Counted from the stretch's first letter, positions 8,177-17,884 are shown. The stretch is 64,000 nt of DNA from Vreelandella malpeensis (GCF_020622355.1 NZ_WHVL01000001.1:744001-808000); one strand, 5' to 3'. Made by a program: numbers and translations. Notes: generated by a model not told the origin, from the sequence alone.

Positions 8177-9283
8177 TCAACGGCGCGCCGCAATCCACCG
8201 GGTGAGCCAGATCCATAGCGCCGCGCCCAGGATCAAAAGAGCTCCCACACCCAGCGTCTCTGCGTAGGTGTAGACGCCGTTGCGCTCCAGCAGAAAGCGC
8301 AGCACCAGAAAGATCATCACGATATGAAAGATGAACGCCTTGAGCGCATCGCTTCCGACCAGGGTAAGCGGCAAAAGTGCCTTGGCCGCCGTGGCCCCGC
8401 CCGCCAGCGCAAGGCCCAGCAGCACGAAAGCGCCCCCCACGCTGAACAGCATGAAGGCGAGCCCCGGCGGGTGCTTGCCGACGTTGTTGGCCACCGCCAG
8501 CATGGCGGCGTGAACGTCGCCGTTAACAGCGGCCAGGGCGAAGAAGGCGCCGACCATTACCGCGCCGAGTGCCAGGAGCGCCAGCACCAGCCGGCGCCGG
8601 TCGGCACGCTCGCTGGCGCAGCGCAGCGCCGCCTCGCCGATCAAGAGGCCGGTCAACACCAGCGGCGCACGGCTCAGTTGCCCCCAGGTGTAGTAGTCTT
8701 CGTGATCGACCAGCAGCGCCTTGAGAATGGCGTTGCCACCGAAATCGAACCCCTGGAGCCAGGCGGAAAGGGCCGCGAGCAGCACGATGGCCGCCAAGCG
8801 CGACCACAGCGGCGCCCGCGCCCAGAACGGCAGTACCAGCGGCACCCACAACAGCGCGATGGCGTAGAAGCCGAGGATCTCCACCCAGATGGCGAAGTTG
8901 CCGTAGAGCAGCGTGTTGACGATGTCCGCCGGCGCGTTGAAGGGCAGCATCTCGACGATGGTCAGCGCCTTGTACCAGAACCACACTTCCAGGGCACGCA
9001 ACCAGAGCTTCAGCCGCCGACGGGGCCAATCCTCGTCCCGGGTACGTGGCAGAAATGCCACCGCCAGCGCCACCCCGAATACCAGGATGAACAGCGACGA
9101 GGAGAACTTGGTGAGCAGGTGCACCGGCACCATGCCCCACTCCGGCACGTTGGGGATGCCGACCAGGCCGCTAACGGTGTGGCTCAGGATCATCAGCGCG
9201 ATGGCGATGCCGCGGGCGAGATCGATGGCTTCGATGCGGCGCTCGAGCCGCGGCAGAACGGGGACTTCCTTGAAATTCGGCAC
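8177..9283 (-). CDS. Membrane acyltransferase-like protein (DUF1624 / heparan-alpha-glucosaminide N-acetyltransferase type)
   Basis: The protein of about 368 residues has around ten hydrophobic helices and opens with RIEAIDLARGIAIALMILSHTVSGL, the first helix typical of DUF1624 and OpgC-like inner-membrane acyltransferases; the conserved histidine is present. It likely transfers an acyl group across the inner membrane to an unknown glycan or small molecule. The start is uncertain: a GTG at 9292 lies too close to AAGGA, so the GTG at 9283 with a 10-nt spacing is preferred. It leads a short minus-strand run with the serine hydrolase gene, which could hint at a cell-wall or glucan modification role. 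Confidence 0.7.
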   Translation of the reverse strand: MPNFKEVPVLPRLERRIEAIDLARGIAIALMILSHTVSGLVGIPNVPEWGMVPVHLLTKFSSSLFILVFGVALAVAFLPRTRDEDWPRRRLKLWLRALEVWFWYKALTIVEMLPFNAPADIVNTLLYGNFAIWVEILGFYAIALLWVPLVLPFWARAPLWSRLAAIVLLAALSAWLQGFDFGGNAILKALLVDHEDYYTWGQLSRAPLVLTGLLIGEAALRCASERADRRRLVLALLALGAVMVGAFFALAAVNGDVHAAMLAVANNVGKHPPGLAFMLFSVGGAFVLLGLALAGGATAAKALLPLTLVGSDALKAFIFHIVMIFLVLRFLLERNGVYTYAETLGVGALLILGAALWIWLTRWIAARR

Positions 9284-9392
9284 GTGACCCACTTCCTTGT
9301 ATGAAGCGCCCGGAAAGACGCTCGGGCGATGACAGGCATGCCTACCACTTTAGCCTATCCCCCGCCCCGCCACGCCGGGGGCTTTAAACGCA

Positions 9393-9419
9393 AAATGCCC
9401 CGCAGTCGGCGGGGCATTT
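9393..9419 (-). terminator. Terminator hairpin after the acidic repeat protein gene
   Basis: An 11-bp perfect stem (AAATGCCCCGC / GCGGGGCATTT) with a 5-nt loop lies 58 bases beyond the stop of the gene at 9478-9795. The stem ends in T's on either strand, so it may work in both directions. Confidence 0.75.
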
Positions 9420-9477
9420 CGTGGCTCGTCCATGAGCCGGTGAAGCGGCCATTCCTTTCGCAATGGGTCAATTACCA

Positions 9478-9795
9478 CTACGAATCGCTATCGGTGTCAG
9501 AGTCGGTATCCCACTCTTGCTCCTCTTCCTCTTCTTCGTAGGTGAATTCCTGCTCTTCCTCTTCCTCTTCGTAGGTAAACTCTTGCTCTTCCTCTTCGTA
9601 CTCGGTGGTAGCACCCGGCTGCTGATCCGTTTCGTAGCTCTGGTAGGTGCCTTGATCATCTTGCATGGTGTCTTCGTGCGGCGTCGGCTCCTGCGGCGCG
9701 GTGCCCTCTTCCATGCCGGCAAACGCCAGCGGGCTCGCCATCAGACCGAAAGATACACCCAGAATACCCAGCTTTTTGAGAGCGTCCTTATTCAT
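9478..9795 (-). CDS. Secreted, highly acidic repeat protein (105 aa)
   Basis: The product begins MNKDALKKLGILGVSFGLMASPLAFAG, a clear signal peptide with an AFA-type cleavage site. The rest is extremely acidic: a Gln/Thr/Pro-rich linker, two perfect copies of EFTYEEEEEEQ plus a shorter TEYEEEEQ copy, then a tail of alternating D/S/T (WDTDSDTDSDS). No cysteine and no known domain are seen. The ATG at 9795 is chosen for the AGGAGG box 7 nt upstream; a longer frame to 9921 runs through a structured leader and would hide the signal. It probably resides in the periplasm or outside the cell. Cation binding is an inference from charge only. It has its own promoter, leader and terminator. Confidence 0.75.
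   Translation of the reverse strand: MNKDALKKLGILGVSFGLMASPLAFAGMEEGTAPQEPTPHEDTMQDDQGTYQSYETDQQPGATTEYEEEEQEFTYEEEEEEQEFTYEEEEEEQEWDTDSDTDSDS
9517..9606. repeat. In-frame 33-bp tandem repeat in the acidic protein gene
   Basis: Two adjacent 33-bp units (9517-9549 and 9550-9582) encode identical 11-residue repeats but differ at several synonymous positions. A third, shortened unit follows at 9583-9606. The CTCTTC-rich sequence is prone to slippage, so copy number may vary among strains. Confidence 0.8.
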
Positions 9796-9864
9796 GATCA
9801 TGCCTCCTGTTTGGCTTTGCTTTCCTGCTTCATCCAGGGCCGGTAAGGCAGCCCCATCTGAAAA

Positions 9865-9943
9865 TGGTACGTTGAGTTTTCCTTCAAGAGCGCCGCCTTC
9901 CGGCCAATTCGCTCTTGCCAACCCAGTTGCAGTGGGCGTACCA
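9865..9943 (-). ncRNA. Structured leader RNA or small RNA upstream of the acidic protein gene
   Basis: On the minus strand the transcript can form a nested hairpin: outer arms TGGTACG/CGTACCA (9943-9937 with 9871-9865) and inner arms CAAGAGCG/CGCTCTTG (9917-9910 with 9892-9885), all perfectly complementary. Four T's follow the outer stem (9864-9861), as in an intrinsic terminator. With the promoter at 9990-9962 this gives an RNA of about 90 nt that could be an attenuator or a free small RNA. No known riboswitch family was recognised. Confidence 0.5.
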
Positions 9944-9961
9944 ACTTTTTGGCAAAAAATT

Positions 9962-9990
9962 AAAATACACTTTAAAACAGTGCTTTACAA
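9962..9990 (-). promoter_or_regulatory. Candidate sigma-70 promoter for the acidic protein leader
   Basis: The minus strand reads TTGTAA (9990-9985), a 17-base spacer, then TATTTT (9967-9962), within an AT-rich stretch unusual for this window. Transcription would start near 9955, just before the structured leader. Confidence 0.55.
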
Positions 9991-10105
9991 ACACTCAAAG
10001 AATGCCAATACGCTCTTCTTAATAACAATAATCAATGCCATTGGTGTTTAAGGCTGACACATGGGCCCCGGCGGGCCATGTCAATCGCGGTTAGACAAGC
10101 CTGGT

Positions 10106-11851
10106 TCAATGAGAATGCCGTGGCACTTCCGCCCCCCGGCAGCCCACCAGAAAATCGAAGTCGCACCCTTGGTCGGCCTGCAGTACCCGCTCGATGTAGA
10201 GCTGACGGTAGCCGCCCTGGCGGGCGATCAGCGTCGAGGCCGCCAGGGCATCGCACTCAGCCAGCCGCCGAGCGATCTCCTGCTCGTCGACTTCCAGGTG
10301 CAGCCGACCGCTTTCGCAGTCGAGCTCGATCCAGTCGCCGTTTTGAACCGCAGCGAGCGGCCCACCCGCCGCCGCTTCCGGCGCGACGTGCAGCACCACC
10401 GTGCCGTAGGCGGTACCGCTCATGCGCGCATCCGATATCCGCACCATGTCGGTCACGCCTTGGGCAAGGATCTTCGGCGGCAGCCCCATGTTGCCGACCT
10501 CGGCCATGCCGTGGTACCCCCGCGGGCCGCAGTGCTTCATCACCAGAATGTCGCTTGCCTCCACATCCAGGTCAGGGTCGTTGATGCGTGCCTTGTAATC
10601 GTCGAAGTCCTCGAACACCACCGCCCGCCCGCGATGCTGCATGAGCTCCGGTGTGGCCGCCGAAGGCTTGAGTACCGCGCCGTCGGGGGCGAGGTTGCCG
10701 CGCAGGATGCAGATGCCGCCGTCTCGGGTCAGCGGATTGTCCAGCGGGCGGATCACCGCGTCGTTGTAGAGCGGCGCGTCCTGCACGTTTTCCCAGAGGG
10801 TCTTGCCGTTGACGGTGAGTGCGTTCTTGAACGGCAGCCGGTCCACCTCGCCCAGGCGCCTGAGCACCGCGGGCAGCCCGCCGGCGTAGTAGAACTCCTC
10901 CATCAGAAAGCGCCCGGAGGGCTGCAGATCGACCAGCGTGGGTGTGCCGCGCCCGACCCGGCTCCAGTCGTCGAGCGACAACTCCACGCCGATGCGCCCG
11001 GCAATCGCCTTCAGGTGAATGACCGCGTTGGTCGAGCCGCCGATCGCCGCGTTGGTGCGAATGGCGTTGTCGAAGGCCTCCTTCGTGAGCACCTTCGAGA
11101 GCCGCAGATCCTCGTGGACCATCTCGACGATGCGGTTGCCCGACAGGTGCGCCAGCACGTAGCGACGCGAATCCACCGCCGGAATGGCGGCGTTGTGGGG
11201 CAGCGAGACGCCTAATGATTCCGCCATGCAGGCCATGGTCGAAGCAGTGCCCATAGTGTTACAGGTGCCCGCCGAGCGCGACATGCCCGCTTCGGCGGCC
11301 ATGAAGTCGTGCAGCGAGATTTCGCCGGCCTTGACCTGCTCGGAGAGCTTCCAGACCACGGTGCCGGAGCCGATGTCGCGGCCTTCATGCTTGCCGTTGA
11401 GCATCGGCCCGCCGGTGACCACGATGGTAGGGATATCGCAGCTCGCCGCACCCATCAGCAGCGCCGGGGTGGTCTTGTCGCAGCCCACCAGCAACACCAC
11501 GGCATCGATCGGGTTGCCGCGGATCGCCTCCTCGACGTCCATGCTCGCGAGGTTGCGGGTGAACATTGCCGTGGGACGCAGGTTGGACTCGCCGCTGGAG
11601 AAAACCGGGAACTCGACCGGGTAGCCGCCGGCCTCGAGCACGCCCTTCTTGACGTGCTCGGCGAGCTTGCGGAAATGGGCGTTGCAGGGGGTAAGCTCCG
11701 ACCAGGTGTTGCAGATGCCGATGATCGGCTTGCCCTGGAATTCATGATCGGGAATGCCCTGATTCTTCATCCAGCTTCGGTACATGAAGCCATTCTTGTC
11801 GGCAGTGCCGAACCACTGGGCCGAGCGCAGCGATGTTTTTCCTGTGGACAT
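10106..11851 (-). CDS. araC: L-arabonate dehydratase (IlvD/Edd family)
   Basis: This 581-residue Fe-S dehydratase of the IlvD/Edd family most resembles L-arabonate dehydratases, which convert L-arabonate to 2-keto-3-deoxy-L-arabonate in the cytoplasm. Cluster cysteines are at C47 (GICNTW), C124 (VGCDKTTP) and C197 ([12 protein letters not shown]); RLPFKNALTVNGK and SDARMSGTAYGTVVLHV are typical of sugar-acid members rather than IlvD. The start at 11851 has GGAG 8 nt upstream. It is the last gene of the galM-araFGH operon, which supports arabinose, though D-fuconate or galactonate activity is possible. The symbol follows the Azospirillum pathway name, not the E. coli regulator AraC. Confidence 0.82.
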   Translation of the reverse strand: MSTGKTSLRSAQWFGTADKNGFMYRSWMKNQGIPDHEFQGKPIIGICNTWSELTPCNAHFRKLAEHVKKGVLEAGGYPVEFPVFSSGESNLRPTAMFTRNLASMDVEEAIRGNPIDAVVLLVGCDKTTPALLMGAASCDIPTIVVTGGPMLNGKHEGRDIGSGTVVWKLSEQVKAGEISLHDFMAAEAGMSRSAGTCNTMGTASTMACMAESLGVSLPHNAAIPAVDSRRYVLAHLSGNRIVEMVHEDLRLSKVLTKEAFDNAIRTNAAIGGSTNAVIHLKAIAGRIGVELSLDDWSRVGRGTPTLVDLQPSGRFLMEEFYYAGGLPAVLRRLGEVDRLPFKNALTVNGKTLWENVQDAPLYNDAVIRPLDNPLTRDGGICILRGNLAPDGAVLKPSAATPELMQHRGRAVVFEDFDDYKARINDPDLDVEASDILVMKHCGPRGYHGMAEVGNMGLPPKILAQGVTDMVRISDARMSGTAYGTVVLHVAPEAAAGGPLAAVQNGDWIELDCESGRLHLEVDEQEIARRLAECDALAASTLIARQGGYRQLYIERVLQADQGCDFDFLVGCRGAEVPRHSH

Positions 11852-11906
11852 GGGAAGCTCTCCGTAAGCCATCGGTGAAAGGCGGTGAAACGAGAAAAGA
11901 GGTGGG

Positions 11907-12923
11907 TCAGGCGCGCTGTCGGCGGGTCTGCTTCCAGCGGTCGAACATCACGGCCAGCAGCAGGATCGCGCCGCGCACCAGGTACTGATAAAAAGTGGGC
12001 ACGTTGAGAAGCCCCATGGCGTTCTGCACGCAGCCCATGATCAGCACCCCGACCACCACGCCGGTGATCGTCGCCACCCCGCCGGAGAGCGCCACGCCCC
12101 CCAGCACGCAGGCGGAAATGACCGCAAGCTCGAGCCCCATGGAGGTGTTGGGGTCGCCAAGGCCCATGCGCGAGGCGAGCAGCACCCCGACCACGCCGGC
12201 CACCACGCCCTGCAGCCCGAAGACGATGATCTTGAGGCGCCGCACGTTCACCCCGGCCAAGGCCGCCGCTTCCGAATTACCGCCGGTGGCCAGCACGTTG
12301 CGCCCGAAGGCGGTCATGTTGAGCACTACGCCGAAGATCAGAAAACAGGCCAGCATGGTCCACACCGGCAGCGTCAGCCCCAGAAACGCGGCGCTACCCA
12401 GATCGAAAAAGCCCGGCACGGTGATCATCACCGCGTCTCCCCCGGAGGTGATGTAGGCAAGCCCCCGCACGAACTCCATGGCCGCGAGCGTGGCGATCAG
12501 CGAGTTGATACCGAAGCGAGCGATCACCAGGCCGTTGAACACCCCGACCGCCCCGCCAGCCACTACTCCGCCGAGCACGCCGACCAGCACGCTGCCGGAG
12601 GTCGACGTCACCACCGCCGCGACCACACCGGCGAAGGCCACGATAGAGGCGACGGACAGGTCGACCTCGCCCAGTGCCAGCACCAGCATCATGGTGGTGG
12701 CGAGGCTGCCGATCAGGGTGATCGAGAGCAGCAGTCCCACCATGTTGCGGCCGGTGAGAAAGTCCGGGATGAACACCGCCAGCGCCACGAACAGCAAGAG
12801 AAAAATGGCGATCAGCCCGGAGGTATCGAGCAGCGTGCGCAGCGGCTTGATCAAGCCCTGGCGACCGGCGGGACGCGCCGGGACCTTGGGATCGTTGTAG
12901 GTCGCAACCTTGTTCGTCGTCAT
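11907..12923 (-). CDS. araH: L-arabinose ABC transporter permease AraH
   Basis: This 338-residue inner-membrane permease of the RbsC/AraH/XylH family has about ten hydrophobic segments and the family sequences ALGEVDLSVASIVAF, ATGGNSEAAALAGVNVRR and VISACVLGGVALSGGVAT. It forms the channel of the sugar importer with AraG and AraF. The ATG at 12923 has AAGGG 7 nt upstream, and the gene sits between araG (25-bp gap) and the dehydratase gene. Galactose or another aldose may also be carried. Confidence 0.87.
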   Translation of the reverse strand: MTTNKVATYNDPKVPARPAGRQGLIKPLRTLLDTSGLIAIFLLLFVALAVFIPDFLTGRNMVGLLLSITLIGSLATTMMLVLALGEVDLSVASIVAFAGVVAAVVTSTSGSVLVGVLGGVVAGGAVGVFNGLVIARFGINSLIATLAAMEFVRGLAYITSGGDAVMITVPGFFDLGSAAFLGLTLPVWTMLACFLIFGVVLNMTAFGRNVLATGGNSEAAALAGVNVRRLKIIVFGLQGVVAGVVGVLLASRMGLGDPNTSMGLELAVISACVLGGVALSGGVATITGVVVGVLIMGCVQNAMGLLNVPTFYQYLVRGAILLLAVMFDRWKQTRRQRA

Positions 12924-12948
12924 TGTCGAGCCCTTTGAAAAGATCGGT

Positions 12949-14442
<1,494 letters not shown>

Positions 14443-14468
14443 GTCGATCTCCTTTGCGCCATCGGCGC

Positions 14469-15464
14469 TCAAAGGCCCAGTTCCTCGCGTACGTCCTGCC
14501 AGTTGTCGCGGGTCATCAGGGTGCCGGTGGTCTCGGTATTGGCCGGCGGCTGTTCGTCCTCGGCGATCCAGCGGTAGAGGTCCTCGGCGGTCTGACGACC
14601 GTGCATGGTGGAGCTCACCGCCACGGTGCCGTGGAAACCGGTCGGGTTGCTCCGCGAGAACTCGGCGAAGGCCGCGCCGGAGCCGTTGATGCCCACGCCG
14701 ATCACGTTGTCGGGCGCCAGGCCGTACTGCTCGGTGGCGCGCACGCCGCCCAGCACGCTCTCCTCGTTCAAGGCGTAGATCACCCAATGCTCGAAACCGC
14801 CGCGCTGGGAGAGCACCGGCGAGGCGGCGGAAAACGCCCCGCTGGTATCGGTGCTCTGCTGAGGCGCATCGAAGATGTTGGCCTCGGGAAAGCCCGCCGC
14901 CAGCAGCGCCTGGGTGGCGCCGTCGGTGCGCTCCACCGCCGTGGGCAACTCGTTGTTGGTGATGCGCAGCGCCGCGACCTCGTCCATGTTCCAGCCGCGG
15001 GCCTGCATCTCGGCGGCGATCGCCTCGCCCACCTGCATGCCGATTCTGGTGCCGGACATCCCCAGGTGCGGCACGCCCTCCATCGGCTCGCCGCTGGACG
15101 TCACGAACTGATCGTCCACGGTGATCACCTTCATGCCGTACTGCTCGGCGCGGTTCATGATCGCCGGCCCCAGGCGCACGTCCGGCGGGCAGATGACGAA
15201 ACCCTGCGCTCCTTGGGCGTAGAGGTTGTCGATGGCGCTGAGCACCTCCTGGCCATCTTCACCGCCGAGACGCACTACCTGAAACCCCAGCTCCTCGCCG
15301 GCATCGGTGGCCGCCTGCTGCTCATTGATGAACCAGGCCTGCTCGGGTTTCTTGACGATGAAGCCGATCTTGACGGTATCGGTCTGCGCCTGGGCGGCGG
15401 CCAGCGGTGCCAGGGCCAGGGAGGCGCACAGCGCAAGGCGCGTGAGTGAGGGCAACGAGGGCAT
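14469..15464 (-). CDS. araF: Periplasmic L-arabinose-binding protein AraF
   Basis: This 331-residue periplasmic binding protein has a signal peptide (SLTRLALCASLALAPLAAAQAQ) followed by VKIGFIVKKPEQAWFINEQ, very similar to the start of mature E. coli AraF. It also has DNLYAQGAQGFVICPPD and NVIGVGINGSG. It captures L-arabinose (and likely D-galactose) for AraGH. The start at 15464 has AGGAG 6 nt upstream. A 96-base spacer with four 18-bp repeats separates it from galM. Confidence 0.9.
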   Translation of the reverse strand: MPSLPSLTRLALCASLALAPLAAAQAQTDTVKIGFIVKKPEQAWFINEQQAATDAGEELGFQVVRLGGEDGQEVLSAIDNLYAQGAQGFVICPPDVRLGPAIMNRAEQYGMKVITVDDQFVTSSGEPMEGVPHLGMSGTRIGMQVGEAIAAEMQARGWNMDEVAALRITNNELPTAVERTDGATQALLAAGFPEANIFDAPQQSTDTSGAFSAASPVLSQRGGFEHWVIYALNEESVLGGVRATEQYGLAPDNVIGVGINGSGAAFAEFSRSNPTGFHGTVAVSSTMHGRQTAEDLYRWIAEDEQPPANTETTGTLMTRDNWQDVREELGL

Positions 15465-15481
15465 GGTGAACTCCTGGATGA

Positions 15482-15553
15482 TTGTCGTTATGGGTTCGGT
15501 TGTCGTTATGGGTTCGGTTGTCGTTATAGGTTCGATGGTCGTTATAGGCTCGA
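15482..15553. repeat. Four 18-bp tandem repeats in the galM-araF spacer
   Basis: Units begin at 15482, 15500, 15518 and 15536. The first two are identical (TTGTCGTTATGGGTTCGG); the third and fourth differ by 2-4 bases. On the transcribed minus strand the tract is a C/A-rich, hairpin-poor leader with repeated AACGACAA, close to but not matching the AAYAAYAA motif seen elsewhere. Confidence 0.9.
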
Positions 15554-15560
15554 GCGCGGG

Positions 15561-16787
15561 TCAGTCGGGCCGAGGGCGGGTCGAGAAGCGCATCACGGTA
15601 CGCGATTGGTAGTGCTCGCCGGGCGAAAGGATCGTGCTCGGAAAGCCGGCCTGGTTGGGCGAGTCGGGAAAGTGCTGGGTCTCAAGCGCAAATCCCGAGC
15701 GGTGCGCGTAGGGTTCGCCGCGCTTGCCGGTCAGCTCGCCGTCCAGAAAATTGCCGGAGTAGAACTGTATACCGGGCTCGGTGGTCTCGATCTCCAGCAC
15801 CCGGCCGGTGGCGGGCGCCCATACGCGCGCCGCCAGCACCGGCTCGTCGTCGCCTGCGTTCCCCCGGTCGAGCACGAAGTTGTGGTCATACCCCTGGCCG
15901 AAGGCCAACTGCTCGTTGTCCTCGTCGATGCGCTCGCCGATGGCCCTGGGCTGGGTAAAATCGAAGGGCGTGCCCGCCACGGCGCGTCGCTCGCCGGTGG
16001 GAATCAGCGTTGCGTCCACCGGGGTGAAGGTGGAGGCCGCAAGCATGAGGCGGTGGTCGGCAATGCGGCCGCTGCCTTCACCTTCGAGATTGAAGTAGCT
16101 GTGCTGGGTCAGGTTGACCGGGGTGGGCTGGTCGGTCTCGGCCTGGTAGTCGACGACGAGTTCGTCATCGTCGGTGAGCATGTAGGTGACGGCCACGCGC
16201 AGTTCGCCAGGATACCCCTGCTCCCCGTCAGCGCTGGTATAGCGCAGCACCACGCCCGAACCACCGTCGCTGTCGAAGGGGTCCGCCTCCCACAGCACCC
16301 GGTCGAAGCCTTGCTCTCCGCCGTGCAGGTGATTGTCGCCATCGTTGGTGGCGAGCGTGTAGTTCTCCCCATCCAGAGAGAACCGCCCGCCGGCGATGCG
16401 GTTGCCGTAGCGGCCGATGAGCGCCCCGAAGTAGGGATTGACCTGCCGATAGGTATCCGAGAGGTATCCGTCGAGCGTGTCGAACCCCAGCACGATGTCG
16501 TCGAGTCGACCGTCGGCATCCGGTACCTCAAGCGCCGTGATGATGCCGCCGTAGGTGATGACCGACAGCACGAGGCCGTTGACGTTGGTGATCCTGTAAC
16601 GCTCGACCTCGCGGCCGTCGGGCAGGCGGCCGAACGTCGAGCGCTCGACGTTCTCGAACACGGCGTCGTCCGTCGTGCGGGGCGCTTCCTGGCTCGCGTG
16701 GGCGGTAGCGCACAGCAGGCTTGCGATCAGCCCGGCCTTCGAGGCGGAGCGCTTCCAGCGGGCGGGTCTGGCATGGGTCAGAGGCAT
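15561..16787 (-). CDS. galM: Exported aldose 1-epimerase (mutarotase)
   Basis: This 408-residue mutarotase interconverts alpha and beta anomers of aldoses. It carries an N-terminal basic and hydrophobic signal (ARWKRSASKAGLIASLLCATAHA), so it should act in the periplasm, where it could prepare sugar for AraF and a dehydrogenase. GalM family signatures are visible: GGIITALEVPD, GRYGNRIAGGRF, NHLHGG, NLTQHSYFNL, GYDHNFV and the late E in GFALETQHFPD. The ATG at 16787 has GGAGGAG upstream. It is the first gene of the arabinose operon, divergent from a LysR regulator. Confidence 0.88.
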   Translation of the reverse strand: MPLTHARPARWKRSASKAGLIASLLCATAHASQEAPRTTDDAVFENVERSTFGRLPDGREVERYRITNVNGLVLSVITYGGIITALEVPDADGRLDDIVLGFDTLDGYLSDTYRQVNPYFGALIGRYGNRIAGGRFSLDGENYTLATNDGDNHLHGGEQGFDRVLWEADPFDSDGGSGVVLRYTSADGEQGYPGELRVAVTYMLTDDDELVVDYQAETDQPTPVNLTQHSYFNLEGEGSGRIADHRLMLAASTFTPVDATLIPTGERRAVAGTPFDFTQPRAIGERIDEDNEQLAFGQGYDHNFVLDRGNAGDDEPVLAARVWAPATGRVLEIETTEPGIQFYSGNFLDGELTGKRGEPYAHRSGFALETQHFPDSPNQAGFPSTILSPGEHYQSRTVMRFSTRPRPD

Positions 16788-16807
16788 GGCTCTCCTCCCG
16801 TCGTTCG

Positions 16808-16818
16808 TTATTGTTATT
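16808..16818 (-). promoter_or_regulatory. AATAACAATAA leader motif before galM (Hfq/Crc-type candidate)
   Basis: On the minus strand AATAACAATAA lies about 20 bases upstream of the galM start, before the GGAGGAG site. It contains AATAACAA (16818-16811), an exact AAYAAYAA match. It could bind the distal face of Hfq and control translation of the whole arabinose operon. Confidence 0.5.
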
Positions 16819-16866
16819 CAGCGGCCAGCCGCCGCCAATCAAATCCCTATGCTAGACAAGGTCGAT

Positions 16867-16915
16867 ATAACCAACCAATATGAAAATCCCCTGAAAACGA
16901 TATTCAAATGGTTAT
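16867..16915. promoter_or_regulatory. Two-part inverted repeat between galM and the LysR gene
   Basis: Outer arms ATAACCA (16867-16873) and TGGTTAT (16909-16915) enclose inner arms AATAT (16877-16881) and ATATT (16900-16904), with an AT-rich centre. This is the expected position for LysR-type operators controlling divergent promoters. The 16883-16905 section also looks promoter-like. Confidence 0.5.
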
Positions 16916-16939
16916 GCATCACCTCGGAAGGCTTGATCC

Positions 16940-17884
16940 ATGGGCATTCGCGACGACGACTGGTTTCTCGGCGCTCGACTAAAGTTGCGCCATTTTCAGC
17001 TGTTTCTGGCGATCGACGAGCACCGCAACCTGCACCGGGCGGCCCGGGCACTGGGGATCAGCCAGCCCGCCGCCTCGAAGCTGCTCGGGGATCTCGAGGC
17101 TCACCTGGGCCTGCGGCTTTTCGATCGCAAGCCCCGCGGGCTCGTGCCCAACTGGTACGGCGAGGTGATGATTCGCCAGGCCCATAGTCTGCTCTCGACG
17201 CTGCGCCATACCGGCGAGGAGCTCGATGCGCTCGGCCGAGGCCATTTAGGGACGGTGGCCGTTGGCACGGTAATGGCGCCGGCGGTGACGCTTCTGACCA
17301 GCGCCATCGAGCGTATCCACCGCGACCGCCCGACACTCAAGATCAGCGTCGAGGTGGATGTGAGCAAGGCGCTGGTGCCGCGCCTGCTGGAGGGCGAGCT
17401 CGATTTCGCCATCACCCGCATCCCCGCAGGTAGCGACATCGAGCACTTCGTGTTCGAGGAGATCGGCGAGGAGGAGCTCTGCTTCATCTGCCGGGAAGGG
17501 CATCCGCTGGCGCAGGTGGCGGCGCCGGCGCTTCTGGATATGGCCGCCTTCCCCTGGGCGCTTCAGCCACCGGGCGCCTTGATGCGCCAGCGGGTCGATG
17601 CTCTCTTTCTCAACCACCAGGTCGCGCCGCCCCGCCAGGTCGTCGATACCGCCGACCTGCTGGTATCGCTGGCGCTGGTCTCGAAGTCCGACACCCTGAC
17701 CGTCATCACCCGGGAAACCGCGGATCTGCTTTGTGCGCCGCAGCGCTTTCGCCAGCTCCCCTTTCACGAAACCCTCCGCGTGCAGCCCTACGGGCTGGTC
17801 AGCCTGCGAAACCGCCGGCTGTCGCCGGGGGCGGCGGCGCTGATGAGCGAGCTGCGGGCCCTGATGATCGAGGACAGCGTTTGA
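16940..17884 (+). CDS. LysR-family regulator (GbpR-like)
   Basis: This 314-residue LysR-type regulator has its winged helix at about residues 18-75 (LRHFQLFLAIDEHRNLHRAARALGISQPAASKLLGDLE) and a periplasmic-binding-like co-inducer domain. It resembles the GbpR regulators that control galactose/arabinose binding-protein genes in alpha- and beta-proteobacteria, and it lies divergent to the galM-araFGH operon, so control of that operon is likely. The ATG at 16940 has GAAGG 8 nt upstream. It may also act on the GguC gene 188 bases downstream. Confidence 0.82.
   Translation: MGIRDDDWFLGARLKLRHFQLFLAIDEHRNLHRAARALGISQPAASKLLGDLEAHLGLRLFDRKPRGLVPNWYGEVMIRQAHSLLSTLRHTGEELDALGRGHLGTVAVGTVMAPAVTLLTSAIERIHRDRPTLKISVEVDVSKALVPRLLEGELDFAITRIPAGSDIEHFVFEEIGEEELCFICREGHPLAQVAAPALLDMAAFPWALQPPGALMRQRVDALFLNHQVAPPRQVVDTADLLVSLALVSKSDTLTVITRETADLLCAPQRFRQLPFHETLRVQPYGLVSLRNRRLSPGAAALMSELRALMIEDSV

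Larger units (their letters stand above)
9796..10105. other. AT-rich intergenic region with leader RNA and promoter
   Basis: These 310 bases contain the AGGAGG site (9803-9808), the structured leader (9865-9943) and the promoter (9962-9990) of the acidic protein gene. From 10060 to 10085 there is an imperfect GC-rich inverted repeat (ACATGG...CCATGT around GGCCCG) that may terminate the dehydratase gene ending at 10106, although it lacks a T run. No coding gene is supported here. Confidence 0.55.

Noticed and set aside
10021..10035. AATAACAATAATCAA on the plus strand
   Set aside because: It matches AAYAAYAA but no plus-strand gene follows, so it is not counted with the leader motifs.
15482..15553. 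Tandem repeats considered as a CRISPR array
   Set aside because: Units are contiguous without spacers and only 18 bp long.
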